A stretch of 64,000 nt of DNA from Microlunatus parietis (GCF_013407955.1 NZ_JACCBU010000001.1:6882001-6946000), one strand, 5' to 3'; positions 8,337 through 16,981 are shown, counted from the first letter of the stretch. Program-made: numbers and translations. Notes: a model not told the origin generated them from the sequence alone.

Positions 8337-9779
8337 ATGGCTCCGGAGTTCGACAAGCAGGTCCCGCCGATCACCCGGCGGTCCTTGATCAAGACCGCCG
8401 CGGCGGGTGCGGCGCTGGCCGGTACTGGCGGGCTGACCGCCTGTGTGGCCAGCGGCGGTGCGCCCGACCCCGGGGCCTCCTCGTCGGCGGGCGAGCAGAC
8501 CGCGGACAATCCGCTCGGCGTGGACAAGAAGGCGCCGCTGGAGGTGGTGATCTTCAACGGCGGGTACGGCGATCAGTACGGCAAGGAGCACGTCGCGCTC
8601 TACAACACCTGGGCCGGCGGCGAGGTGGGCAAGATGTCGTCGACGGTCAAGATCGCCAGCACGCTGCAGTCGCGGTTCGCCGGCGGCAACCCGCCGGAGG
8701 TGATCGACAACTCCGGCGCCGACGCGATGCCGACCGCGACGCTGGTGGCCGACAACCAGCTGGCCGACCTGACGCCGCTGCTGGACGCGCCGTCGGTGGA
8801 CGACCCGAACACGAAGATCCGGGATCTGCTGATGCCGGCGGCGATCGTCTCCGGTTCCTACGACGGCGTGATGCGGCAGCTGCCGTACGTCTTCGCGATG
8901 TGGGGCTTCTGGTACAGCGGGCCGCTGTTCGCGGAGAAGGGCTGGGAACCGGCCAAGACGTGGGACGACTTCCTGGGCCTCTGCGACAAGATCAAGTCCA
9001 CCGGGCTGGCGCCGTTCGTCCACACCGGCGTGCACACGCAGTACATGGACACGATCCTGGACACGATGGCGATCAAGCACGGCGGCATCGACATCATGCT
9101 CAACATCGACAACCTGCGGCCGAACGCGTTCGACAACGAGTCGGTGCTGGCGGCGGCGAAGGCGGTCCGGCAACTGCACGACGAGGGCTACATCATGGAG
9201 GGCTCCGAGGGTCTCGACCACACCACCTCGCAGGCGCAGTGGCTGCAGGGCCGGGCCGCCATCATCCCGTGCGGATCGTGGCTGGAGAACGAGATGCGCA
9301 AGCAGATCAAGCCCGGCTTCGACATGGTGGCGCAGCCGGTGCCCTCGCTGACCGCGAGCGACCAGCTGCCGTTCGAGGCGCTCTACGGCGGCCCGGGCGA
9401 GAACTTCATCGTCGCCGAGAACGCCAAGAACAAGCTCGGCGGCATGCAGTATCTCCGGCTGATGCTGAGCAACGACGCCGGGGCGAAGTTCGCCGAACTG
9501 ACCGGGTCGCTGATCGCGACCAAGACGGCGCCGGAGAACCTGACCAACCCGACCACCGCACTGAAGTCGGTGGCCGAGGCGACGAAGGCCGCCGGCGAGA
9601 ACATCTTCAGCCTCAACTTCAACACCTGGTACGCGCCGATGAACGACGCCCGGAAGCGCGAGATGGCCAACCTGATCAACGGCCGGTCCACTCCGGACCA
9701 GTACGTCGCCGCGATGCAGAAGGCGGCCGACGAGGTGGCTCAGGACCCGAAGATCAAGAAGTTCACCCGGGAGGCCTGA
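8337..9779 (+). CDS. ngcE: Sugar-binding lipoprotein, NgcE-like (GlcNAc/diacetylchitobiose)
   Basis: 480 residues, the usual NgcE length. The N-terminus combines a twin-arginine motif (RRSLIKTAAAG) with a lipobox ending LTAC near residue 35, so it is probably Tat-exported and lipid-anchored outside the membrane. The mature start PLEVVIFNGGYGDQYGK and the segments RFAGGNPPEVIDNSGADA and MWGFWYSGPLFAEKGWEP are characteristic of the NgcE group of solute-binding proteins. Its stop overlaps the convergent GT87 gene by 17 bp. It supplies substrate to the two permeases immediately upstream. The GlcNAc/chitobiose assignment rests on resemblance to NgcE and on the adjacent BadF-type kinase. Confidence 0.85.
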   Translation: MAPEFDKQVPPITRRSLIKTAAAGAALAGTGGLTACVASGGAPDPGASSSAGEQTADNPLGVDKKAPLEVVIFNGGYGDQYGKEHVALYNTWAGGEVGKMSSTVKIASTLQSRFAGGNPPEVIDNSGADAMPTATLVADNQLADLTPLLDAPSVDDPNTKIRDLLMPAAIVSGSYDGVMRQLPYVFAMWGFWYSGPLFAEKGWEPAKTWDDFLGLCDKIKSTGLAPFVHTGVHTQYMDTILDTMAIKHGGIDIMLNIDNLRPNAFDNESVLAAAKAVRQLHDEGYIMEGSEGLDHTTSQAQWLQGRAAIIPCGSWLENEMRKQIKPGFDMVAQPVPSLTASDQLPFEALYGGPGENFIVAENAKNKLGGMQYLRLMLSNDAGAKFAELTGSLIATKTAPENLTNPTTALKSVAEATKAAGENIFSLNFNTWYAPMNDARKREMANLINGRSTPDQYVAAMQKAADEVAQDPKIKKFTREA

Positions 9780-11034
9780 CCGGAGCGGGAGCGAGGGCGA
9801 TCCAGGTCTGGCGGCAGACCGCCACCGTGAAGACCAGGATCGCCACGTTCCGGATCGCGAGGACGACGGTGCCGACGATCAGGCCCGTCGACACCTCCGC
9901 GTCGAGCAGCCCCTGGTAGTAGAGCACCGGGTAGATCAGGTGGGTCAGGACGGCCAGCGCCAGCACCGAGACGCCGAGCAGGTCCAGCAGTGACCGGTCG
10001 CCGCGATGGAGGACGCCGAGCGCGGCGACCGGGCCGCCGAGCCAGAGCAGGTACTGCGGGCTGAACGTCTTGTTCGTGATGATCATCAACGCGACGATCG
10101 CGATCATCAGCAGGCCGATGCCGAGCAGGCTCGGCTCGGTGGCGCGGAAGGCCCGGATGCACAGGGCGACGATCACGGCGAGACCGGCGATCGTGGCCAG
10201 GTTGCTGACCGCGACCATGATCTCGTTGCCGGGTCCGTACACCTCGAAGGCCTGGTACGGAGACATGTCGATCGTCCAGGTCGTCGGGTCGCCGATCCGG
10301 GCCAGCATCAGCGGCGTCGCCCAGACCGACTCGATCTGGAGGCCGCGACCGGACTGCCAGGCCAGCGGTGAGATCAGCCGCTGCCAGCCGCCCGCGATCA
10401 GGCTGATGAGCGCCAGCCCGAACCCGGCGGCGGCGAAGCCGATCAGGGCCGGCCGCCGGCCTGATTTCGGCGCGGCGAGGGCCGCGATCAACAGGGCCGG
10501 CCAGAGCTTGATCGCTGCGCCGATCCCGGTCAGCACGCCGCTCAGTGCGGGCACCCGGCGCAGCGCGAGCAGCGCGCCGCCGGCCAGCACGGCCGGGATC
10601 AGGTCGAACCGCAGGTAGGAGAGCGGGCCGACACAGACGATGAAGATCAGCCAGAAGTAGACCGCGCGGCCGGGCCGGTCGCCGCCGGCCCGCCACAGCG
10701 CGATCGTGAAAGCCGCGTCGATGATGATCATGAAGCCGACGTAGCCGATGATGTAGCCGGACTGGTTGCCGCCGGAGAGCAGGTACGGGATCGACAGGAT
10801 CCAGGTGACCGGCGTGGGGTATTCCAGGAAGGTCTGGTCCAGCCCGACCCGGCCCAGGTTGGCGATCTTGCCGAAGTAGTAGCCGACGTCCCCGGTCGCG
10901 ATGTATTCGGCGTTCAGCCAGACCCCGAGCACCAGGACGCGGCTGGCCAGCCAGAAGATCACCAGGGTGACCGACGGGATGCGGTCGACCAGCGGTCGCG
11001 GGGCCGGCCGGGCGTCGGGTGCTGATTCGGGCAC
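9763..11034 (-). CDS. GT87-family (DUF2029) polytopic glycosyltransferase-like protein
   Basis: 423 residues with about ten to twelve hydrophobic segments. The early loop carries acidic residues (NAEYIATGDVGYYFGK and FLEYPTPVTWILSIPYLL), as in GT-C-fold mannosyltransferases that use polyprenyl-phosphate mannose. The segments GIGAAIKLWPALLIAALA and TNKTFSPQYLLWLGGP are typical of the GT87/DUF2029 family; the latter is the conserved C-terminal motif. The protein is expected in the cytoplasmic membrane with its active site outside. It starts at ATG 11034 and ends convergently, overlapping the last 17 bp of the ngcE-like gene. The acceptor is unknown. Confidence 0.78.
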   Translation of the reverse strand: MPESAPDARPAPRPLVDRIPSVTLVIFWLASRVLVLGVWLNAEYIATGDVGYYFGKIANLGRVGLDQTFLEYPTPVTWILSIPYLLSGGNQSGYIIGYVGFMIIIDAAFTIALWRAGGDRPGRAVYFWLIFIVCVGPLSYLRFDLIPAVLAGGALLALRRVPALSGVLTGIGAAIKLWPALLIAALAAPKSGRRPALIGFAAAGFGLALISLIAGGWQRLISPLAWQSGRGLQIESVWATPLMLARIGDPTTWTIDMSPYQAFEVYGPGNEIMVAVSNLATIAGLAVIVALCIRAFRATEPSLLGIGLLMIAIVALMIITNKTFSPQYLLWLGGPVAALGVLHRGDRSLLDLLGVSVLALAVLTHLIYPVLYYQGLLDAEVSTGLIVGTVVLAIRNVAILVFTVAVCRQTWIALAPAPVRPPG

Positions 11035-11186
11035 GGCGGAGACTCCTGCTGGCTCGAGAGGCGGACCCGCCGGCGGCGGTACGGACGGCGGCGAATCTAC
11101 CAGGGCTCCGATGCGTCACCGGATCTTCTCGATGCGGTCACGGGAAGGTGGCCCGGCCGTTCGCTGGCAAATGTCAACGTCAAGTC

Positions 11187-12422
11187 ATGATCAAGGGTCG
11201 CTTTTCCACCATGACAGCCCTGCTCGGGGGGACCCTCCTCACTCTGGCGCTGGCCGCCGTTCCGGCCACCGCCCGCCCGCCGGAACTGCCGCTCGGCGAC
11301 GCCGACCTGCCGGAGAGCCGGTCGACCTCCACGCTCGCGCCCGGCGTCACGCTCACCACGATCGTCCGCGGCGACGAGCCGGCCGACCCGGCCGAGATCG
11401 CGACCACGACCAGGGGACCGTGGCGCGTCTTCCTGCTCACCATCGATCCGCGCCAGGCCACCGGCGAGATCCGTGCCGTCAAGGGCCCGGACCTGGCCGG
11501 GGTCGAGACCACCTCGCAACTGACCGCCGAGGCCGGCGCCCTGGCCGGCGTGAACGCGAGCTTCTTCACCTTCACCGCCTCGCGGGACTATCCCGGCGAT
11601 CCGGTCGGTCTGGGCGTCTACGACGGCCGGCTGCTCAGCGAGCCGACCACCGACCCGGCCGAGGTCTCGGTGCTGTTCCACCGGGATGGACTGCGCCCGT
11701 CGTACGGGCCGTTCAGCTGGTCCGGCCACGTCCAGGGACGTGACCTCAGGGTCGGGCTCGAGTTCGTCAACCACCCGCCGGCGCTGCCCGCCGGCTGCGA
11801 GGCGCTGGCCGACCAGGCGGCTTGCCCGACGGACGGCGACACGGTGCTGTTCACGCCCGAGTTCGCGGCCAGCACCCCGTCCGGCCCCGGCACCGAACTG
11901 GTGCTGGACTCCCGCGGCTGCGTGAAGCGCCGGGCCGACCAGCGCGGCACCGCACTGGCCAAGGGCGAGCAGTCCCTGCAGGCCACCGGCTCCGACGTCG
12001 TCGCCCTGCGCCGGCTGGCCGGCTGCGTGAAGATCGACAGCACCCTGCGGGACGAGGCCGGCCGCGAGGTCCGGCTCGGCCGGGACAGCCAGGCCGTCAA
12101 CGGCCGCTACCAGCTGCTCCGCAACGGCGAGAACGTCCTGCCCCCGATCGACAACAGCTTCTTCGCCCGCAACCCGCGCACGTTCATCGGCACCAAGTCG
12201 ACCGGTGAGCTGGTGCTCGGCGTGATCGACGGCCGCCAGACCACCAGCGTCGGCACCACCCTGGAGGAGACCGCGGCCGTCGCGAAGTCCCTCGGCCTCC
12301 GCGACGCGATCAACCTCGACGGCGGCGGCTCCTCGACCATGGTCGCCAAGGGCGGCTTGATCAACAAGCCCTCCGGCAGCGCCGAACGCAAGGTCGGCGA
12401 CGCCCTCGTCTACACCCCCTGA
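11187..12422 (+). CDS. Secreted phosphodiester glycosidase-family protein (NAGPA/DUF2233)
   Basis: 411 residues with a cleavable signal peptide (ALLGGTLLTLALAAVPATA, cut near residue 30). The body has the NAGPA-domain hallmarks: GVNASFFTF near residue 130 and a C-terminal INLDGGGSSTMVAKGG block, which in this family forms the catalytic/metal site of phosphodiester glycosidases. Other conserved elements include GRYQLLRNGENVLPP and RNPRTFIGTKSTGELVLGVIDG. No good ribosome binding site precedes ATG 11187 or the alternative ATG 11211; the hydrophobic core fits either. The stop is followed 16 nt later by a 59-bp palindromic repeat. The natural substrate is unknown; cell-wall or extracellular polysaccharide phosphodiesters are plausible. 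Confidence 0.82.
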   Translation: MIKGRFSTMTALLGGTLLTLALAAVPATARPPELPLGDADLPESRSTSTLAPGVTLTTIVRGDEPADPAEIATTTRGPWRVFLLTIDPRQATGEIRAVKGPDLAGVETTSQLTAEAGALAGVNASFFTFTASRDYPGDPVGLGVYDGRLLSEPTTDPAEVSVLFHRDGLRPSYGPFSWSGHVQGRDLRVGLEFVNHPPALPAGCEALADQAACPTDGDTVLFTPEFAASTPSGPGTELVLDSRGCVKRRADQRGTALAKGEQSLQATGSDVVALRRLAGCVKIDSTLRDEAGREVRLGRDSQAVNGRYQLLRNGENVLPPIDNSFFARNPRTFIGTKSTGELVLGVIDGRQTTSVGTTLEETAAVAKSLGLRDAINLDGGGSSTMVAKGGLINKPSGSAERKVGDALVYTP

Positions 12423-12438
12423 CCCCCCAAGAGATCCG

Positions 12439-12497
12439 CCGACCGGTCACAAAAGCAGGTGTTTTGGCGGCGTGTCGCTGCACTTGTGACTGGTCGG
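12439..12497 (+). repeat. 59-bp palindromic repeat, copy 1
   Basis: Termini CCGACCGGTCACAA and TTGTGACTGGTCGG are inverted repeats with one mismatch. The interior holds GGCGGCGTGTCGCTGC. Matching copies lie at 15206-15264 (opposite orientation) and 51509-51567. This copy lies 16 nt after the stop of the phosphodiester glycosidase gene and opens a gene-poor island. Confidence 0.85.
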
Positions 12498-12565
12498 TGG
12501 TGATGGGGGGAGCCGGGGCTCTGGCCAATGCCCTCGGAGCAGAGCCTGGATCGGATGTGCGGCGC

Positions 12566-13000
12566 TGCGCCGGTCCGCGGAATGCACGGATAGCGTCGCG
12601 CCGATCGGTGGAGTGTTGTGCCGAAGGGTGGGCGAGGGGAATTGCACCGATCAGCGGTCGCACGGACAGGCGTTGCACTGGTCGGTGGTTGGACGGGAGT
12701 TGGGCCGATCAGTTGACGCTCGGACATGCGCTATGCCGACAAGTGGACGTGATGGGCGCTGCACCGATCTGCTGGACCGGGGGCGGGTGCTGCGCGCTCT
12801 GCTGGTCCGGGGGGTGGGGTGCGCGATCCGCTGATCCACTACGGTCGCTGCGCCGATTCATAGACATGCGCGCTCTGCGCCGGTGGGGACAGGTGGCGTA
12901 CTGCGCCGGTCATGGATGTCGGTGCCTGTGCCGATTCCCGGAGGTGTGGAATGCCGAGCCGGTCAGCGCAGGCACGGGTTCGGGCGCCGATTGACCGGCG
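12566..13000. repeat. Degenerate ~28-bp tandem array
   Basis: About 16 units share a core near TGCGCCGATC followed by GGTGGAC-like bases. Cores start at roughly 12566, 12596, 12617, 12643, 12674, 12701, 12732, 12760, 12791, 12820, 12849, 12876, 12902, 12927, 12954 and 12983. Spacings are 21-31 bp, mostly 26-31. Units are diverged and do not form a CRISPR (no invariant repeat). No convincing gene lies between 12423 and the IS element at 13296. A stop-bounded frame ending near 13256 without a start codon could be a gene remnant. Confidence 0.6.
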
Positions 13001-13295
13001 GACCCTGGCCACGCTCAGCCCGAATTGACCGCACTCGAACCGACAGGGCTGGGCCGAGGTTCCGGAGGAAGTCGCAGCCGTCGTGGCCGGGATCCCGATC
13101 GACGCGAACGCGATTCTGCTGACGGGGTCGAGCATGAGGCGAGCCGGCAACTTCGAGGCGGGAGCGCCGGCGTGCTCACTGAGTGATTTGACCTCGATTC
13201 CGGCGCGTTCCGTGGGTCAAGCATTCCGCTCGACGCTGTCGAGGCTGCGATGGTGACGCGCCGGTCGCGGTTGTACGGGTGGTGGGGAGGCTGAG

Positions 13296-13324
13296 TGAAC
13301 CGCCCCGGGGTGTCCGGAGGCTTC
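13296..13324 (+). repeat. IS3-family left terminal inverted repeat
   Basis: 29 bp starting TGAACCGCCCCGGG. It matches the complement of 14600-14628 except at a few central and subterminal positions, and lies 20 bp upstream of orfA. Confidence 0.88.
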
Positions 13325-13344
13325 ATTAGTTGGAGGATGAAGTC

Positions 13345-13674
13345 ATGGCACGTCCGTCGAAGTATCCCCGCGAGGTGCGGGAGCGTGCGGTCCGGCTGGT
13401 CGCTGAGGCGCTGGAGCGCGGCGCTTACCCGTCCGAGTTCGAAGCGATCCGCACGATCGCGGACCAGCTCGGGATCGGGTCGGCCGAGACCGTCAGGAAG
13501 TGGGTCCGTCGGGCCGAAGTTGATCATGGTCAGCGGCCGGGGAAGACCAGCGAGGAGATCGCTGAGATCAAGGCGTTGAAGAAGGAGAACGCCGAGTTGC
13601 GCCGAGCGAACGAGATCCTCAAGAGCGCGTCGGCTTTCTTCGCGGCGGAGCTCGACCGCCCACCCAGGTACTGA
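13345..13674 (+). CDS. IS3-family transposase OrfA
   Basis: 109 residues. The N-terminal helix-turn-helix (YPREVRERAVRLVAEAL, then IADQLGIGSAETVRKWVRRAE) binds the terminal repeats in this family. It is followed by a leucine-zipper-like coiled coil (EIKALKKENAELRRANEILKSASAFF) that mediates OrfA-OrfAB pairing; each is quoted in part. The start at ATG 13345 follows GGAGGATGAAGTC. The stop lies 3 nt before the orfB GTG, and orfB is in the -1 frame relative to orfA. A fused OrfAB transposase made by programmed -1 frameshifting is therefore expected. The slippery site was not identified with confidence. Confidence 0.9.
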   Translation: MARPSKYPREVRERAVRLVAEALERGAYPSEFEAIRTIADQLGIGSAETVRKWVRRAEVDHGQRPGKTSEEIAEIKALKKENAELRRANEILKSASAFFAAELDRPPRY

Positions 13675-13676
13675 TC

Positions 13677-14588
13677 GTGTTCATCGACGAACACCGGGAC
13701 CGGTTCGGGGTCGAGCCGATCTGTCGCGTGCTGACCGAGCACGGGATCAAGATCGCCCCGTCCACCTACTACGAGGCCCGTAACCGGCCGCCATCTCGGC
13801 GGGCGTTACGAGACACCGAGATCGTCGAGTTGATCAAGACCGCCCGGCAGCAGCGGTTCGTCGACGGGTTCGGTGCTCGGAAGCTGTGGCTGTATCTGCG
13901 CCGGCAGGGCCACGACGTGGCCCGGTGCACGGTCGAGCGGTTGATGGCACAAAACGGCTGGCACGGCGCACTCAGGGGCAAGCAGGTGCGAACCACGATC
14001 GCCGACCCCAAGCAGGCCCGAGCGGCTGATCTGGTCGACCGGGACTTCACCGCGCCGGCGCCGAACCGGCTCTGGGTGGCCGACTTCACCTACGTGCCGA
14101 CCTGGGCCGGGATCGTCTACGTCGCGTTCATCATCGACGTGTTCTCCCGGCTGATCGTCGGCTGGCGAGCCGCCACCACGATGACCACCGAACTCGTCCT
14201 GGACACCCTCGAACACGCGCTCTGGACCCGCCATCAAGCCGGGATCACCGACCTGACCGGGCTGGTCCACCACACCGACGCCGGCAGTCAGTACACCTCG
14301 TTCGCCTTCACCAGCAGGCTGATCGAGGCCGGCGTCGACCCCTCGGTCGGCTCGGTGGGCGATGCCTACGACAACGCCCTGGCCGAGTCCCAGATCGGTC
14401 TCTACAAGAGCGAAATGATCCGACGCTGCGGGCCTTGGCGCAATGTTGATCATGTCGAGATCGAGACCCTGCACTGGGTCCACTGGTTCAACCACGAACG
14501 CACCCACGAAGCCATCGACGACCTCACACCCATCGAGGTCGAAACCGCGTACTACGCTGCAAGAAACCGTCTCAGCCCGACCGGGTAG
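13677..14588 (+). CDS. IS3-family transposase OrfB (DDE integrase domain)
   Basis: 303 residues with an rve/DDE catalytic core. The first Asp is in LWVADFTYVPTW, the second in GLVHHTDAGSQYTS, and the Glu in DAYDNALAESQIGLYKSEMI, with normal spacing. An HTH_21 segment lies at the N-terminus (VFIDEHRDRFGVEPICRVL). The frame stays open upstream of the GTG at 13677 into orfA, as expected for frameshift expression of OrfAB. The catalytic triad is intact, so the element could still transpose. It ends 11 bp before the right terminal repeat. Confidence 0.92.
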   Translation: MFIDEHRDRFGVEPICRVLTEHGIKIAPSTYYEARNRPPSRRALRDTEIVELIKTARQQRFVDGFGARKLWLYLRRQGHDVARCTVERLMAQNGWHGALRGKQVRTTIADPKQARAADLVDRDFTAPAPNRLWVADFTYVPTWAGIVYVAFIIDVFSRLIVGWRAATTMTTELVLDTLEHALWTRHQAGITDLTGLVHHTDAGSQYTSFAFTSRLIEAGVDPSVGSVGDAYDNALAESQIGLYKSEMIRRCGPWRNVDHVEIETLHWVHWFNHERTHEAIDDLTPIEVETAYYAARNRLSPTG

Positions 14589-14599
14589 AGACACAACCC

Positions 14600-14628
14600 G
14601 AAGCGTCCGGAAAACCCGGGGCGGTTCA
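14600..14628 (-). repeat. IS3-family right terminal inverted repeat
   Basis: 29 bp ending GGGGCGGTTCA, complementary to the left end at 13296-13324. Confidence 0.88.
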
Positions 14629-15205
14629 CAGGCCGCGGTGCGCGCAGGGTCGGGCCTGGCCAGGGTGTGTCGCGATTTCTCTTCGCGTCAGCGGGTGCAA
14701 CGTTGTACCGCCGCCGTTCGGTCAACGTCAAGAGATTTCGCGACATCACGCGCACGGGATCAGCGGTGCAGCGGCCGGTGGTCCGGACGGCCGGCGGCGA
14801 CGAGCTCGGCCAGCAGGCGGCGGGTCATGGTGATCCGGGCTGAGCGCTCGCTTCTCGCCGAGTTGGATGCCGCTCCGTAGGTCAAGGGGTCGCCGGTGCG
14901 CATTTCTGGGGGTCGGCGGGCGTCCGGTGATGATCTTGTCGAGGTAGCCCCCTGAGCCGGCGGTGCCCTGCCCCGAGATGCGATCCTGTGCCGCTCAGCC
15001 GCAGGATCCGCGTCACCACGGCACCGGGCGGATCCCTGCCCTTGGCGTTCCGGTCAAGGCCGGGCTGCTCGGCGTTCCAGCCGTGGCCGCGTCTCCGGTC
15101 CGCCGTGTGGCGGGACGAATGCGTCGCCCGCCAGCGTGGATCAGACCCATGGATCAGACCCGGCAGAAGATTCCGTACTGGGCCTTCGGTCCGACCGAAG
15201 CCCCG
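14629..15205. other. Gene-poor stretch with small repeats
   Basis: No convincing gene is visible. It holds a 16-bp imperfect inverted repeat (TGTCGCGATTTCTCTT at 14668-14683 with 14730-14745, two mismatches). A GATCCTG/CAGGATC pair lies at 14982-15008. A short tandem duplication of TGGATCAGACCC lies at 15137-15161. Frames here overlap on both strands, as in other high-GC non-coding DNA. Confidence 0.5.
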
Positions 15206-15264
15206 CCGACCGGTCACTACCGCAGCGACACGCCGCAGAAACCGCTGCTTTTGTGACCGGTCGG
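15206..15264 (-). repeat. 59-bp palindromic repeat, copy 2
   Basis: Inverted relative to copies 1 and 3. The end CCGACCGGTCAC pairs with GTGACCGGTCGG at the other end, and the interior is GCAGCGACACGCCGCAGAAAC-like. It ends 7 nt before the stop codon of the DrrB-like permease (15272), so it again sits just beyond the 3' end of a gene. Confidence 0.85.
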
Positions 15265-15271
15265 CGGGGGT

Positions 15272-16063
15272 TTAGTGGGCGAGGCGGCGGGGGAAGAGCC
15301 AGCGGCCCCAGAGGTAGCCGGCGATCAGGATCGCCAGGCACCAGCCGAGGGCCCACCAGGGCTGGCTGCCGAGCGGGGTGTCCATCAGCAGGCCGCGGAT
15401 GGTCTCGTTGATCGGGGTCAGCGGCTGGTGCTCGGCGAACGCGCGGAGCCAGGCGGGCATCGTGTCGACCGGGACGAACGCACTGGACGCGTACGGCAGG
15501 AAGAGCAGGCCGAAGCCGTAGCCGCTGGCCGCGCCGGCGCTCCGGGCGAGCAGGCCGAGGACGGCGAAGATCCAGGTGATCGCGAGGATGTAGAGGGCGA
15601 TCACGCCGAACGCGGCGAGCCAGCCGAGCGGGCCGGCAGCCGGCCGGAAGCCGATCAGCAGGCCGACCACGAAGACGACCCCGGTGGCCACCAGATTGCG
15701 TAGCAGGCTGGCGACCGCGTGGCCGGTGATCACCGCGGACGCGCGCAGCGGCATGGTCCGGAACCGGTTGATGATGCCCTCGGTCATGTCCGTGTTCACG
15801 CTGACCGCGGTACTGCTGGCACCGAAGCCGGCACAGGTGAGGATGATCCCCGGTACGACGTAGTTGATGTAGTCGCCGCCGGTCTCGATCGCGCCGCCGA
15901 AGACGTACGTGAAGACCAACATCAACATCACCGGCAGGGCGATCGCCATCAGCAGTGCGTCGACCTCGCGCAGCGAGTGCTTCACGCTGCGGCCGATGAA
16001 GGCGAGGTTCGTCGCCAGCGGCGAGGGTACGGCGCGCAGCGCCGGCACGGTCAGGGTGGTCAT
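15272..16063 (-). CDS. ABC-2 type exporter permease, DrrB-like
   Basis: 263 residues with six predicted membrane segments. The N-terminal cytoplasmic helix (FIGRSVKHSLREVDALLMA) and the ABC2_membrane core (YVFGGAIETGGDYINYVVPGI, MTEGIINRFRTMPL, in part) match DrrB/ABC-2 permeases of drug exporters. The start ATG at 16063 overlaps the stop of the ATPase gene (ATGA), implying translational coupling; longer frames at this locus merge an unrelated upstream frame. It partners the ATPase to export an unknown hydrophobic compound. A 59-bp palindromic repeat lies immediately after its stop. Confidence 0.88.
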   Translation of the reverse strand: MTTLTVPALRAVPSPLATNLAFIGRSVKHSLREVDALLMAIALPVMLMLVFTYVFGGAIETGGDYINYVVPGIILTCAGFGASSTAVSVNTDMTEGIINRFRTMPLRASAVITGHAVASLLRNLVATGVVFVVGLLIGFRPAAGPLGWLAAFGVIALYILAITWIFAVLGLLARSAGAASGYGFGLLFLPYASSAFVPVDTMPAWLRAFAEHQPLTPINETIRGLLMDTPLGSQPWWALGWCLAILIAGYLWGRWLFPRRLAH

Positions 16064-16959
16064 CGGACGAGCTCCCGTCGGTTCTGGTCGGCCGGCGCGT
16101 CCCCGGTGAGGGCGAGGAACACGTCGTCCATGGTCGGTTTGCGGAGGGTGATCTGGGCATCCGGGTACGCCGAGCGGTCCAGCCCGGCCAGCACCGCCTG
16201 CAGGCCGTCGATGGTTCCGTCCGTCTGGTGCTCGGCGAGCAGCCGGCCGGAGGCGTCGTGCACTTCGACCAACTCGGTGCCGACCTGGGCCTTCAACTCG
16301 GCGGCCGATCCCTGGGCGACCACCTGGCCGTTGTTGATCACCGCGATCCGGTCGGCCAACTGGTCCGCCTCCTCCAGGTACTGCGTGGTCAGGAAGATCG
16401 TCGTGCCGACGTCGAGCAGGCCGCGGATGGCCTGCCAGAGCGCCTGCCGGCTGCGCGTGTCCAGGCCGGTGGTCGGCTCGTCGAGGAACAGCACCGGTGG
16501 CGTGATGATCAAGCTGATCGCCAGGTCGAGCCGGCGCCGCATGCCGCCGGAGTAGGTCTTCACCCGGCGCGGCCCGGCGTCGACGAGGTCGAAGTCGGCC
16601 AGCAGTTCGGCGCTGCGGCGGCGGGCGTCGGCCGGGCGGAGACCGGACAACCGAGCCATCAGCTGCAGGTTCTCGGTGCCGGTGAGGAGGTCGTCCACGG
16701 CGGCGTACTGGCCGGTCAGGCTGATCGACCGGCGGACCAGGTCGGCCTCGGTGACCACGTCGTGACCGAGGATCGTCGCCCGGCCGCGGTCCGGCGGGAT
16801 CAGCGTACTGAGGATGTTGATCAAGGTCGTCTTGCCGGCACCGTTCGGGCCGAGCAGGGCGAAGATCGTTCCGGTCGGGACGCTGAGGTCGATCCCGGCC
16901 AGGACGGTGGTCTTCCCGTACGACTTCGCGAGACCGGAGATCTCGACGGCGGGTGTCAT
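16060..16959 (-). CDS. ABC exporter ATP-binding protein, DrrA-like
   Basis: 299 residues. Walker A is LLGPNGAGKTTLI, the Q-loop is ISLTGQYAAVDD, the signature is YSGGMRRRLDLA, Walker B is PVLFLDEPTTGLD, and the H-loop region is FLTTQYLEEADQLADRIAVI. The C-terminal extension is that of the DrrA subfamily (daunorubicin-type resistance and lipid/drug export). I chose ATG 16959 because AGGAG lies 5 nt upstream; a frame from 17016 would run through the operator. It is co-transcribed with the permease. A TetR gene diverges from it, suggesting substrate-induced expression. Confidence 0.92.
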   Translation of the reverse strand: MTPAVEISGLAKSYGKTTVLAGIDLSVPTGTIFALLGPNGAGKTTLINILSTLIPPDRGRATILGHDVVTEADLVRRSISLTGQYAAVDDLLTGTENLQLMARLSGLRPADARRRSAELLADFDLVDAGPRRVKTYSGGMRRRLDLAISLIITPPVLFLDEPTTGLDTRSRQALWQAIRGLLDVGTTIFLTTQYLEEADQLADRIAVINNGQVVAQGSAAELKAQVGTELVEVHDASGRLLAEHQTDGTIDGLQAVLAGLDRSAYPDAQITLRKPTMDDVFLALTGDAPADQNRRELVR

Positions 16960-16981
16960 CGCGGCTCCTAACTGTGTACTG

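Larger units (their letters stand above)
13296..14628 (+). mobile_element. Complete IS3-family insertion sequence
   Basis: A 1333-bp element bounded by 29-bp imperfect terminal inverted repeats (13296-13324 and 14600-14628; outer bases TGAACCGCCCCGGG at both ends) and containing orfA and orfB in the -1 relation typical of IS3 elements. The tips TG...CA fit the family. The flanking trinucleotides are GAG and CAG, so a perfect 3-bp target duplication is not seen. Both reading frames are intact, so the copy may be active. Confidence 0.9.

Noticed and set aside
12566..13000. Possible CRISPR array
   Set aside because: Repeat cores vary at many positions, there are no constant-length repeats with unique spacers, and no cas genes are present.
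12839..13256. Possible gene remnant before the IS element
   Set aside because: One stop-bounded plus frame ending near 13256 reads somewhat protein-like, but it has no start codon and no recognised family, so it is only mentioned within the repeat entry.
13293..14631. Target-site duplication of the IS3 element
   Set aside because: The flanking triplets GAG and CAG differ, so a duplication cannot be claimed.
14882..15217. 111-codon minus frame ending at the 59-bp repeat
   Set aside because: It is coded partly by the repeat edge and the short tandem duplication. No motif or credible start was found.
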